In this document: in pieces, positions 1 through 8,201 of the stretch
Numbering within the stretch: the first letter of the stretch is position 1
How the letters are laid out: every line of letters begins with the position of its first letter
Assembly (NCBI GenBank): GCA_038087015.1
Contig: JASBNA010000156.1
Location: forward strand, 1-20,385
Direction: 5' to 3'
DNA: 20,385 nt
Origin: Cerrena zonata
Taxonomy: Eukaryota; Basidiomycota; Agaricomycetes; Polyporales; Cerrenaceae
Notes under the pieces: model-generated
What the model was told of the DNA's origin: nothing
Database searches by the model: none
Seen by the model: only the letters and a program-made list of their open reading frames with translations
Made by a program: the position numbers and the translations under genes

Positions 1-242
1 TTTTTTTTTTTTTTCTTTGGTTCTTTTAATAAGCTAATTTTTCCCTTGTTTTTGATTCTTTCACTCAGTACAAATCTTACACAAACCAACCTCTAGTATA
101 AGGAACGAGTACCTGGTTGGGTGCTTACGGCTATAGACTTGTAGTACGATATGGCTTACTTTCGAAAAGCTAGTGGGGAGTTGGAATACGGTGGAAATTG
201 GTCGAGATGAGGTAATTAGTACTCACTCACTCGCACTTAAGA

Positions 243-833
243 ATGGGTTATAAACTGATGTTTAAATTTCGAATACACCAACTTCTTTTGCTTATGATGC
301 TACGATGTACCCTTGGCCGGCTCCATATCCCACCCGGTGGGCTGCGAAGGTACTATGCGGCTCCTGTCATTAAAGAATGGTTTGAATCGGAAATAATCAC
401 TGATCGAAAGTCCAGATTTCAAGCTAGACATACACCACTAACTGATCCCGATGAAATACCAATTATCCTAGAACAGTTTATGAGTGAGCATAAGAATATT
501 GCCAAGTCGGCATCCCATCCTCATATGATAGCTTGGAGGTGTGGGACGATCGAACAGAAACAGGAAGAAATTACCCCAACGAAGGGGAAAAAGAAAAACA
601 AGCCGTCGGTGATCACCACAACAAGCTATTCCAATGTTCAGCAGGGGTTTAAAGATAATGGTGAAAAGGGTGCCGGGTCACGAATATTGGAACAAGTTCT
701 AGTTCCAAACAATATAATGAATGTACTTGTCATTGCCACTCGTTGGTACAACGGGAACCCAATTGGCTCCCTGAGGTTCAGGCACATCGTCAACACCTCA
801 TTCGATAGTCTTCGAAAGGCGAACAGGTTGTAG
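243..833 (+). CDS. IMPACT/UPF0029-family protein with mitochondrial-type N-terminus (YDL177C-like)
   Basis: The 196-residue product belongs to the IMPACT N-terminal (UPF0029) family. The conserved block starts near residue 42 (VIKEWFES, then DRKSRFQA). It ends with the family signature, seen as GAGSRILEQ and then ATRWYNGNPIG followed by RFRHI (about residues 146-182). The best-known relatives, Yih1 and mammalian IMPACT, bind Gcn1 and dampen Gcn2 signalling. They carry an extra RWD domain that is absent here, so the closest yeast type is the short YDL177C protein of unknown function. The first ~40 residues have no acidic residue and are rich in Leu and Arg, with an RRYY/AAP sequence that fits an R-3 mitochondrial processing site. 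I used the first ATG, though the Met at residue 6 is possible. Three codons are CTG (residues 5, 34 and 177) and would read Ser in a CUG-Ser yeast. The family call is secure; mitochondrial location is inference. Confidence 0.85.
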   Translation: MGYKLMFKFRIHQLLLLMMLRCTLGRLHIPPGGLRRYYAAPVIKEWFESEIITDRKSRFQARHTPLTDPDEIPIILEQFMSEHKNIAKSASHPHMIAWRCGTIEQKQEEITPTKGKKKNKPSVITTTSYSNVQQGFKDNGEKGAGSRILEQVLVPNNIMNVLVIATRWYNGNPIGSLRFRHIVNTSFDSLRKANRL

Positions 834-880
834 AGCATGTAAATAGCGTTAATACAAAATTGTTGCAACCTTTATATTTG

Positions 881-916
881 GTGTGTACGGGTGTGTAATG
901 CTGCTGCGCACGTGAC
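881..916. promoter_or_regulatory. Rap1-like and Cbf1-like motifs upstream of the DLD2-like gene
   Basis: Positions 881-896 read GTGTGTACGGGTGTGT. This contains GTACGGGTGT, which fits the Rap1 consensus RTRYGGGTGY and resembles yeast telomeric repeat cores. Thirteen bases on, 909-916 is CACGTGAC, the reverse of GTCACGTG, a full Cbf1 E-box. Both lie in the 205-bp gap between the IMPACT-like gene and the DLD2-like gene, about 120-160 bp before the latter's ATG. The motif matches are direct reading; that the proteins bind here is inference. Confidence 0.4.
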
Positions 917-1038
917 TCGCTGCAATTAATTTAGAGTATTGATCCAGAGTGAAAAAAAAAAATAAGTAGTAATAAGCTGCTATTCAAAGAATACCTTTGA
1001 ACATCACAGATTCTTAAGGAAAGCTGTTAAGTAGAGAT

Positions 1039-2643
1039 ATGATAGGAATTAGAAGAGCAGCTCTCAGCTTGCGTTCGGGTGCAACCCAGGTTATCCGTGG
1101 TAGTGGGCCAAAATGCTCTCCAATGATGAGAAGTATACGAGTCAATCGTAATTACTCCACCAAAACCGTTGCATTAACTGCTGAAACATATAGTGATAAG
1201 GTTAAACGTGATGAACGTTTTAAGAAATTGGAAGATTCTGATTTGAAATTCTTTGAATCTGTTTTAAAAGATAAAAATTACCTCATAACCAATGAAGATG
1301 ATTTGGATTTCTTTAATGAAGATTGGATGAGAAAGTATAAAGGACAATCTAAATTAGTCTTGAAACCAAAGACCACAGAGCAAGTTAGTGAGATTTTGAA
1401 ATACTGTAATGAAAAGAAATTGGCTGTTGTGCCACAAGGTGGTAACACAGGTTTAGTTGGGGGTTCTAATCCAATATTTGATGAGATTATTTTATCAGTA
1501 GCCAACCTCAATAAGATTAGATCTTTTGATGAAGTTAGTGGTATTTTAAAATCTGATGCTGGGGTTATTTTGGAAAATGCTGATAATTTTTTGGCTGAAA
1601 AAGGATATCTTTTCCCATTAGATTTGGGTGCTAAAGGTTCATGTCATGTTGGTGGTGTTGTTGCTACTAATGCTGGTGGTTTACGTTTATTAAGATACGG
1701 TTCATTACATGGTACTGTTTTAGGTTTAGAAGCAGTTTTACCTGATGGTACTATTTATAGTTCAATGGATTCTTTAAGAAAAGATAATACTGGTTATGAT
1801 TTAAAACAGTTATTCATTGGATCTGAAGGTACTTTGGGTGTTATCACTGGAGTATCAATATTATGTCCAGCAAGACCAGCAGCATCAAATGTTGCATTTT
1901 TAGCAGTCTCTTCTTATGAAGCTGTTCAAAAAGTTTTCACTGGAGCTCGTCGTGAATTGTCAGAAATTTTATCGGCTTTTGAATTCATGGATGGTACTTC
2001 TCAAGAATTAACTAGAAGATATTTAAAATTGGATTATCCAATTGAAAGTGGTGATTATCCATATTATATTTTAATTGAAACTAGTGGTTCAAACAAAGAA
2101 CATGATGATGAAAAATTAGAAACTTTCTTAGGTAATGCTATGGAAGAAGGTTTAGTCGATGATGGTGTTGTTGCACAAGATGAAACTCAATTACGTAATT
2201 TATGGAATTGGAGAGAATCTTTACCAGAAGCAACTGCTCATTGGGGAGGTGTTTATAAATATGATGTTTCATTACCTTTGAAAGATTATTATAAATTAGT
2301 TGAAGCAACTAATCAAAGATTAAGTGAACGTGGATTGATTGATTTAGATGATGATTCAAAACCAGTTGTTGAAGCTGTTGGTTATGGTCATTTAGGTGAC
2401 GGTAATTTACACTTGAACGTTGCAGTTAGAGAATATAATAAAGAAGTTGAAAAAGCTTTGGAACCATTTGTTTATGAGTGGATTAAAGAACATAAAGGTT
2501 CAATTTCTGCTGAACATGGTTTAGGCTTTCAAAAGAAAAATTATATTGGATATTCTAAATCTGATATTGAAATTAAGATGATTAAAGAAATCAAAAATCA
2601 TTATGATCCAAATGGTATTTTAAATCCATATAAATACGTCTAA
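1039..2643 (+). CDS. DLD2: Mitochondrial D-2-hydroxyglutarate / D-lactate dehydrogenase, FAD-linked (Dld2 type)
   Basis: The 534-residue protein is an FAD-dependent 2-hydroxyacid oxidoreductase of the vanillyl-alcohol-oxidase fold. The FAD-binding domain has [12 protein letters not shown] at residues 132-143 and continues through [18 protein letters not shown] sequence near 200-214. The C-terminal FAD-oxidase domain carries the metal/substrate motif GHLGDGN at 450-456 and EHG at 492-494. Length and motifs match yeast Dld2 (about 530 residues). Dld2 is a mitochondrial enzyme oxidising D-2-hydroxyglutarate, in yeast coupled to pyruvate reduction, and it also uses D-lactate. The N-terminus is basic and rich in Ser and Arg. 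RNY/STK at residues 37-42 fits an R-3 cleavage site, so matrix import is likely. No in-frame CTG codon was found. Dld2 and cytosolic Dld3 are close paralogues; the presequence favours Dld2. The gene converges on FAA2 across 69 bp. Confidence 0.9.
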   Translation: MIGIRRAALSLRSGATQVIRGSGPKCSPMMRSIRVNRNYSTKTVALTAETYSDKVKRDERFKKLEDSDLKFFESVLKDKNYLITNEDDLDFFNEDWMRKYKGQSKLVLKPKTTEQVSEILKYCNEKKLAVVPQGGNTGLVGGSNPIFDEIILSVANLNKIRSFDEVSGILKSDAGVILENADNFLAEKGYLFPLDLGAKGSCHVGGVVATNAGGLRLLRYGSLHGTVLGLEAVLPDGTIYSSMDSLRKDNTGYDLKQLFIGSEGTLGVITGVSILCPARPAASNVAFLAVSSYEAVQKVFTGARRELSEILSAFEFMDGTSQELTRRYLKLDYPIESGDYPYYILIETSGSNKEHDDEKLETFLGNAMEEGLVDDGVVAQDETQLRNLWNWRESLPEATAHWGGVYKYDVSLPLKDYYKLVEATNQRLSERGLIDLDDDSKPVVEAVGYGHLGDGNLHLNVAVREYNKEVEKALEPFVYEWIKEHKGSISAEHGLGFQKKNYIGYSKSDIEIKMIKEIKNHYDPNGILNPYKYV

Positions 2644-2712
2644 GCATTTTCGAATAAATCATATTTTTATATATATAAATAATCTATTTATAATAAACAC
2701 TATTCAAAACTT
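2644..2712. terminator. Shared 3' end region of convergent DLD2-like and FAA2 genes
   Basis: These 69 bp separate two convergent stop codons. They are almost purely A/T, with TATATATA and TTATAATAAA-type stretches readable on both strands. This is the usual look of yeast UAUAUA efficiency elements and A-rich positioning elements, so the segment probably serves polyadenylation of both transcripts. Exact cleavage sites cannot be read from the sequence. Confidence 0.5.
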
Positions 2713-4908
2713 CTACAATTTTGAATCTTCAATTCTAAGTATAGAACCTTGTTCATATAATTGTTCAAATTCTTTGGCGAAAAATTTTGAAGCAATTGGT
2801 CTCTTGATTTTCAAAGTTGGAGTGATAACATTTTTTTCAACTGATAAAGGTTCAATATCAATTAAGATATTATGTAACTTTTCAAATCCACCCAAAACTT
2901 TATTAGTTGTATGATTAATTTGAATTAAGAACTTCTTTTTGATTTCGACATCATTTAAAGTTTCAATTAATTTTGAATCATCATTAAGTTTGATTTTAAA
3001 GGTATCAAAGAGCCAAGCTTTAATACTTACTGGTTCAACCCCAATAATACCAACAAGGAAAGTTTTCAAAGAGTCACCATGGACATAACATTGTTGAATC
3101 AATGGGTTATGACTCAAATAAGTATTTTCAATTTTTTCTGGAGTGATATATTCACCTTGAGCCAATTTAAAGAAATTTTTAACACGGTCAATAATATACA
3201 TACGACCAGTTTCTGCATCAACCTTGGCAATATCACCAGTATAAAACCAACCTTGGTCATCGATAGATTTTCTAGTTTCTTCAGGATCTTTATAATAATG
3301 AGTAAAGATTTGGGCACCTCTTAATAATAATTCACCACGAGGACCACCTTCATCATTTGCATGATAACCCATTTCAGGAATTTCTCTTAATCTCATTTCG
3401 GTAGTGACAGAAATAGGACCACAAGAACCGGGGTTTGCATCATAGGTCAAAGAACAACAAATACCAGCAAAAGATTCTGTTAAACCATAACCTTGAGACA
3501 TACCAGTGTTCAAAGAAGCCTTCATAAATTTCACTGTGTCTGGAGAAATTGGAGCTGAACCAGTAGCAAAAGTACGAAGGTTATCAAATCCCAATTGTTT
3601 ACGTAAAACACTTGAAAAACGATCATAAATTAAATGACGACCTTCAGCACCATCATATCTTGATTGTAAAGATGTTTTAGTATCAACAACTTTTCTAAAA
3701 ATTTTTTGTAATAAAGGTTTTTCATTGTTGTTAATAGTTTTTGATTTAATGGCAGCTTCTAATTTAGTATAAACTCTTGGAACCAAGGATAAAATTTCTG
3801 GTTTCAATTCTTTTATATCATCTAATAAAGTCAAGGGAGAAGGCAGTTGGGGTAAACCAATATGAGCCCCTTGGAAAAGTGAAAATAAACAATTCATTCT
3901 TTCAAAGATATGAGCCAAAGGTAAGAAACAGTAAACCACTGCATCAAAACCCGAAATCATAGTATAACAAAAAGTGATAGCAGAAACCGCACTTTGATGA
4001 TTTAAAACAACCCCTTTAGGATTGGAACCGGTGGTACCAGAAGTGAAAGAGATGGTATATACAGATTTAGGAGTTGGTTCAACTTCTTTAACTGGATAAA
4101 TTTCACCGAATTTTTCAACTTGATTAAAATCAAATAAAGTTAAGTTATTTTTGGAACAACGTTGATGTAAAAACAGGTCTTCCAGAGAATTAGTAGTAAA
4201 ATCAAGTTTATCCATTGAAACAATTGAGATTAAATTTGATAAATCTTGAGGAAATTGTTCTTTTAATTCAATGATTTTGGAAATTTTATCTTTTGAACAA
4301 ATGATGACTGGAGATTCAGTAATACTCAAAATATATTTTGAAGTTTCCGGACCCAAAGTATCATATAAGGCAGTATTTACAATCGAATAAGATAAACAAG
4401 CCAAATCACTAATACACCATTCACGACGATTAGCAGAGAAAAGCGAAACAATGAAAGAATCTTCATTCATACCATTTTTGATATTTAAATGTTGATCAAT
4501 CTTTAAATGGGCTTCACTATTGGTTTTGAAAGGATTATTTTGCAAAATGAAAAATAACCCAGCACCAAAATTCTTCTTTCGAGCATCAATCTCTTTATAA
4601 GTTTCCCATTGATAAGCACCCATTGAGCCATCAAGATTACGGAATCTTGTACCAAGACAGTTTTGATCAGCATTGACTGAAACTGACATTTTTAACAACT
4701 TGGGCAATGTATTCAAACAGTCATGAGGAACATTTAATAAGGATCCTTTCTTATAAGCATGGAGATTTCTATAAATCGGAGAATACCCATCTTCTTTAGA
4801 ATGAGGTAAGGCAACTGCCGTTGAACTTTCTTCCTGAGGTAACGGAGTATTCTGCTTCAAGCTTTCATAAAGCTGATGAGCCGGTTCTTGTATCAATGGT
4901 TGGGTCAT
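2713..4908 (-). CDS. FAA2: Peroxisomal fatty acyl-CoA synthetase, Faa2 type
   Basis: The 731-residue protein is an AMP-binding (ANL superfamily) enzyme that activates fatty acids with ATP and CoA. The ATP P-loop is TISFTSGTTGSNPKG at residues 285-299. YGLTES lies at 474-479 and the hinge-side motif GWFYTGD at 553-559. The fatty-acyl-CoA synthetase signature DRVKNFFKLAQGEYI spans 574-588. The protein ends in Ser-Lys-Leu (729-731), a canonical PTS1 peroxisome import signal. It has no N-terminal membrane anchor. Length, motifs and PTS1 match Faa2, which activates medium- and long-chain fatty acids inside peroxisomes for beta-oxidation. Three codons are CTG: residues 242 and 245 in a variable stretch, and 355. 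They would read Ser in the CUG-Ser clade. The start is the first ATG after an AT-rich leader. A single CCTCGG hexamer lies about 390 bp upstream. Confidence 0.93.
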   Translation of the reverse strand: MTQPLIQEPAHQLYESLKQNTPLPQEESSTAVALPHSKEDGYSPIYRNLHAYKKGSLLNVPHDCLNTLPKLLKMSVSVNADQNCLGTRFRNLDGSMGAYQWETYKEIDARKKNFGAGLFFILQNNPFKTNSEAHLKIDQHLNIKNGMNEDSFIVSLFSANRREWCISDLACLSYSIVNTALYDTLGPETSKYILSITESPVIICSKDKISKIIELKEQFPQDLSNLISIVSMDKLDFTTNSLEDLFLHQRCSKNNLTLFDFNQVEKFGEIYPVKEVEPTPKSVYTISFTSGTTGSNPKGVVLNHQSAVSAITFCYTMISGFDAVVYCFLPLAHIFERMNCLFSLFQGAHIGLPQLPSPLTLLDDIKELKPEILSLVPRVYTKLEAAIKSKTINNNEKPLLQKIFRKVVDTKTSLQSRYDGAEGRHLIYDRFSSVLRKQLGFDNLRTFATGSAPISPDTVKFMKASLNTGMSQGYGLTESFAGICCSLTYDANPGSCGPISVTTEMRLREIPEMGYHANDEGGPRGELLLRGAQIFTHYYKDPEETRKSIDDQGWFYTGDIAKVDAETGRMYIIDRVKNFFKLAQGEYITPEKIENTYLSHNPLIQQCYVHGDSLKTFLVGIIGVEPVSIKAWLFDTFKIKLNDDSKLIETLNDVEIKKKFLIQINHTTNKVLGGFEKLHNILIDIEPLSVEKNVITPTLKIKRPIASKFFAKEFEQLYEQGSILRIEDSKL

Positions 4909-5298
4909 TTTAAAACAATTCCTTGATTAATTAAAACTCCAAGTAGATTAATTAGCTAATTAATGTGCGAGATCTAACAAAGTGCAAAATCTAAGATCTG
5001 ATCGGCCAACAATTTTACCGAGCAACCCTATTCAACAAATAGATCAACAAATATATCGATATATCAACTATTCAGTAATATATCAACTATTCAGTAATAT
5101 ATCAATACCAACAAATGTTCGAAGTATATCAACAATATCTCAAAATGTCAAGCAATATCAATACCAGTACCAGTACCAATCAAAAGTCGATGTATCTGAA
5201 AACCAATACAATAGCCAATAATACGATCAACAATCTCAACTGTCAAAGCCTAGCCAATCTGGCAAGATGATGAGTTTATATTTGTTTTGAGCATTCAA

Positions 5299-5304
5299 CC
5301 GAGG
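5299..5304 (-). promoter_or_regulatory. CCTCGG hexamer, possible Ctf1/FarA-type fatty-acid response site
   Basis: CCGAGG on the plus strand reads CCTCGG in the direction of FAA2, about 390 bp before its ATG. CCTCGG is the core recognised by Aspergillus FarA/FarB, regulators of fatty-acid use whose Candida relative is Ctf1. I found only one copy in this spacer, and a hexamer occurs by chance, so the assignment is tentative. Confidence 0.25.
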
Positions 5305-5613
5305 TACAACCGGGAGCGTGGGGAACGTGATTTGTAGCGGTTCGAACTGCTGGAGGAGTTGCTGTTCTACCGAGAACCGAACAGTGTGTAGGTTACGAGG
5401 CAGACCCGTACCTATGGTCGGGGTCTAGTCGGTGTCTAGTCGGGTGTCTCTTGTCTGTCTGTCTGTTTGTCATAAGCAGTATGCCCTTGCTTGTCTGGTG
5501 TCTACTAGCTTAGATGTCCGTCTCTGGCTGTCGGGCGTTAGCTCAGTTGTCTGTTGTTTGTTAGGGGTTTGCTATTGTAATTGTTGTATTGTAAATGTTG
5601 TAAATGTTGTCGG

Positions 5614-5712
5614 TACGGATGGTTATTTGCAGCCATTAAAAGGTAGAGTAATTACAGAAGAGTTGTTTGAAGATTATATTGACTATATACTCAGAGCAAA
5701 CAAAAGTAAATA
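5614..5712 (+). other. Coding-like tail, possible gene relic
   Basis: An open frame reads ACGGATGG... through to TAA, giving a well-mixed, non-repetitive peptide (TDGYLQPLKGRVITEE, then LFEDYIDYILRANKSK). It has ordinary codon use, unlike the valine- and cysteine-rich low-complexity frame just upstream. No plausible ATG-started reading frame leads into it. It could be the last exon or 3' remnant of a lost gene, or chance. I do not recognise the peptide. Confidence 0.25.
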
Positions 5713-5749
5713 AAGTTAGGAGTAGCCACAAGCTACACTGCTAACTAAA

Positions 5750-6157
5750 TTATTGGGCTAATAATTCAACACTAACCCCGTTTTCACAAGATTTAGTGGA
5801 TAAGTAAGTGTTACCACCATCTGGACAAGCGTAGAAGTCTTGACCATTGTAAACTAAGTATCTGTCGTCTTTAACAGAGAAACTGGTGTCGGATTTAGAA
5901 GAGGTAGCAAGGAAACCGTTAGTACCTGGAGCGATTTTAGCATTGTCTTGGTCAGTTAATTCACCATTTTTCAAGTTGAAAGTAACGGCATCACCTTTAC
6001 CGTTAACTAAGAGTTTATCGGAATCTTTGTTGATGCTACCGTATTGGTAAGAAGAACCAGAGTGGATGGTAACAACACCGAAGTTGGCTTTAGAAGTAAC
6101 TTCAGCGTTAACAAAGGTTAAAGCAGCGGCAGCAGATAAGATGGTAGAGAATTTCAT
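5750..6157 (-). CDS. Small secreted cell-wall-type protein
   Basis: The 135-residue product starts with a clear signal peptide, MKFSTILSAAAALTFVNA, probably cut after Ala18. The mature part is rich in Ser, Thr, Asn, Asp and Gly with alternating beta-like patterns (for example SGSSYQYGSINKDSDKLLV and FSVKDDRYLVYNGQDFYAC). It has only two cysteines, Cys111 and Cys124, which could form one disulfide near the C-terminus. There is no GPI-attachment tail, no second membrane segment and no Ser/Thr-rich stalk. This resembles small yeast wall proteins of the Cwp1/Pir C-terminal type, but I cannot name an orthologue. Codons are strongly biased (GGT, TCT/TCC, AAC, AAG), suggesting high expression. A TATA box sits about 80 bp upstream of the ATG. 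Confidence 0.78.
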   Translation of the reverse strand: MKFSTILSAAAALTFVNAEVTSKANFGVVTIHSGSSYQYGSINKDSDKLLVNGKGDAVTFNLKNGELTDQDNAKIAPGTNGFLATSSKSDTSFSVKDDRYLVYNGQDFYACPDGGNTYLSTKSCENGVSVELLAQ

Positions 6158-6233
6158 TTTTAGTTTTAATTGATTAGTGTTTTTGATGATGATAAAAAAA
6201 ATATTTCTGTCAATTCCTTGGAATCACCTCCTC

Positions 6234-6241
6234 CTTATATA
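6234..6241 (-). promoter_or_regulatory. TATA box of the small secreted protein gene
   Basis: On the minus strand the sequence reads TATATAAG, a near-perfect TATA box, 77-84 bp upstream of the ATG at 6157. A TATA-containing promoter fits the gene's biased codon use and the inducible behaviour typical of yeast wall-protein genes. The activity is inferred. Confidence 0.55.
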
Positions 6242-8201
6242 CTTTTCCAACCACCGCTTGCTCGTATAGGTTTCATATAGAAATCACTATCCAAGCGTTC
6301 GTGTGCTATTGATCTCCTATTATTGATGCAAAATTTCCAAAAAATGTGGTCGCAAAAAATAGTTGTTTGTATGATCTGTCAATTATGTCGAATTATTAAT
6401 AGATTTGTTACCAGGTCGGATTCTAAACGGTTGCGCTTTTTCTATTTTTATGCCCCCCACCATATGTTCACCGTTGTTTACGTTGGTCCTTCATCTTATC
6501 GTATAACTTTCTTCACAAACTCTAACTTTATTTATCATTTTTTTTGCTGCTGCTTTTGTCTCAAGGTTTTTTGGTCGTCTTTTCAACTAAGCTACCACCT
6601 TTGAACAATTCGCTTGGTGCTTCAACTGGTTCTTCTCGGATTTCCTTTTGAAATCCTTCCATTGGTTGGCTGTATTAAACTTTCGGTTATACTAGTCCCA
6701 AAACGTCGATGCAGCAATTATTTATGGATGCGAAAAAATCTCTAATAAGGTTATCGTTTTTTTTGGCTTCCGATGAAACGTGGAAACTACTTGGGTCTGC
6801 AACCGTCTATTACAGTTACTCCTGCTTTTAACTTCGTGCAATGTCGGTTATAATTCCAACTTGCCAATTTGCCATCGAATTCTGATGCTGGATGTTGATG
6901 AATCGTTGTAACTAGCGATCTATGTAAGGTTTCCGACTTGTGTAGTTATTTACGCACTGTAAAGACCAGGGTATCTTTCCGCATCTATCAGACCATGTCG
7001 ATTTTTGCTTCTGCTCTCAAATCTTTATTCCAATTAGATGAAAACTTTTAGCATCTACGTACTGGGACCTTTAAGTGTATGTAGCTTGACCAGCTTAAAT
7101 CTATGATGGTGGCTACAGCTTTGCTTAATATGTGCTTTTTTGCAATGCATTCTGTAATAATTTTTAAGAGCAAACATTTTTGTAAAAATTGAACTTTTTG
7201 TGAAAAATTCGGAAAATTTGTTAAAAATGAATATTTTAGTTTGATATTCATATACAGAGTTTCGATTCACTTCGTACCTATGTAACTACTTAGGTTTATA
7301 CAAAAGACTCTTTCAAGCAAAAAAATGACTTTTCCATCATTAGGATTCAGAAAATGACCGTTGGAGTAGATGTAAGCCAAGTGTCGAGTAAAAGCCTTCT
7401 AACCAGCTTTTGGAAATTTAGGCATGCTTGATGATTGTCACTTCCAAGTTCATTATGGAAAGAAATAGCTCGAATGCAATAATTTCAGCATATGCGTTGA
7501 TTTGCTAAGTAGTACCTTGAATAATTGAGCTTGGAACCAATTTACGTAGATCTTACTTAAAAACCCAACATCTAGTCCAACTAAGAAATCATTTCAGAAA
7601 TTCGTGCTAATCTGTCACTCAGTAGAATGTTGCCGATTGTTTTGCATGGCTGCGAATTCATACATCTCTTGATCTTTCTTATGAAATGCAGCGAATATGT
7701 CCCTCAGCCGTTGAAACCTTGGGTACGTGTTGATTCGGTTTTGAATGTTTCTGAAGGTTTTCAAGTCATCATTTCAAACGATATAGAAAGACTTTATAAG
7801 ATAGAAAACCGAAAGGGGGAGATTCAGTTGAAAGTACCTATGGCAAGCCAATATGTCTTGGACAACTTTCGCTAATTATATATATCTCTTTACAATGATT
7901 AAGCATATTTCATCCACTCATAATGCTAAGAAATGATAGGTTTTAAAACCAATTAGGGTGTTTTAGTGGACACAGTGAGAGAATTTATAAGCCTAAAAAT
8001 AGTGACTTTTTCCACGCAAAAAGACCCGTTTCTAAGTAAATATCTCATAAATCATAATATATAAGTCATGGGTTACTAAACAACCTCATAAAAAACCCGA
8101 AATAAAGATTAACGCAGATTTGAAAAAATTGGCCTATTTTAAAATGGCCTAAAACAAGTGCCGACTCGGTAAACCAGGTCTTAAAAAAGTTTGAAAGAAT
8201 C
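6242..8201. other. Gene-poor stretch of about 2 kb; possible decayed sequence or non-coding RNA
   Basis: I find no complete gene between the promoter of the secreted protein and the initiator tRNA. Composition is less AT-rich than typical spacers here. Frames on both strands break every 20-90 codons. Some short fragments look protein-like, for example one starting at the ATG near 6710 (MQQLFMDAKKSLIRLSFF) and the frame at 7585-7875. A TGAATAT/ATATTCA hairpin lies at 7228-7250 and a GGTTTTAAAACC palindrome near 7938-7949. I looked for the conserved cores of U1, U2, U5 and U6, a telomerase template and RNase P RNA, and saw none. A diverged non-coding RNA could still be missed by eye. Confidence 0.5.
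7585..7875 (+). other. Unrecognised 97-codon open frame, possible gene relic
   Basis: A frame opens after a stop at about 7582 and runs to a TAA at 7873-7875; its first ATG is at 7627. The second half (about 7700-7870) has balanced composition and no repeats, for example PWVRVDSVLNVSEGFQV and IERLYKIENRKGEIQL. The part just before the ATG is also open. Upstream frames hold many stops, so this may be the 3' remnant of a decayed gene or a short orphan gene. I do not recognise it. Confidence 0.25.

Larger units (their letters stand above)
4909..5749. other. Repeat-rich spacer upstream of FAA2
   Basis: No convincing complete gene lies in these 841 bp. The left part (about 5055-5106) has ATATCAACTATTCAGTA-type direct repeats, followed by CAGTAC repeats near 5163-5180. 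The middle (5290-5440) is unusually GC-rich for this window. GTCTAGTCGG occurs twice, at 5423-5432 and 5434-5443, running into a short CTGT microsatellite (about 5451-5470). The open frames here are low-complexity translations of these repeats. The last ~100 bp (5614-5712) read like the end of a coding sequence and are treated separately. Confidence 0.6.

Noticed and set aside
4982..5221. 79-codon plus-strand frame upstream of FAA2
   Set aside because: It is a translation of ATATCAAC and CAGTAC repeats (Ile, Gln, Tyr, Ser only) with no domain.
5339..5349. GGTTCGAACTG resembling a polymerase III B box
   Set aside because: No matching A box, no cloverleaf and no T-run terminator at the right spacing.
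5432..5713. Plus-strand frame over the CTGT microsatellite
   Set aside because: It lacks an ATG start and is Cys/Val-rich low complexity. Only its last ~32 codons look coding and are reported separately.
6323..6604. 93-codon plus-strand frame upstream of the secreted protein gene
   Set aside because: Phe/Tyr/Cys-rich translation of T-rich promoter DNA; no family resemblance.
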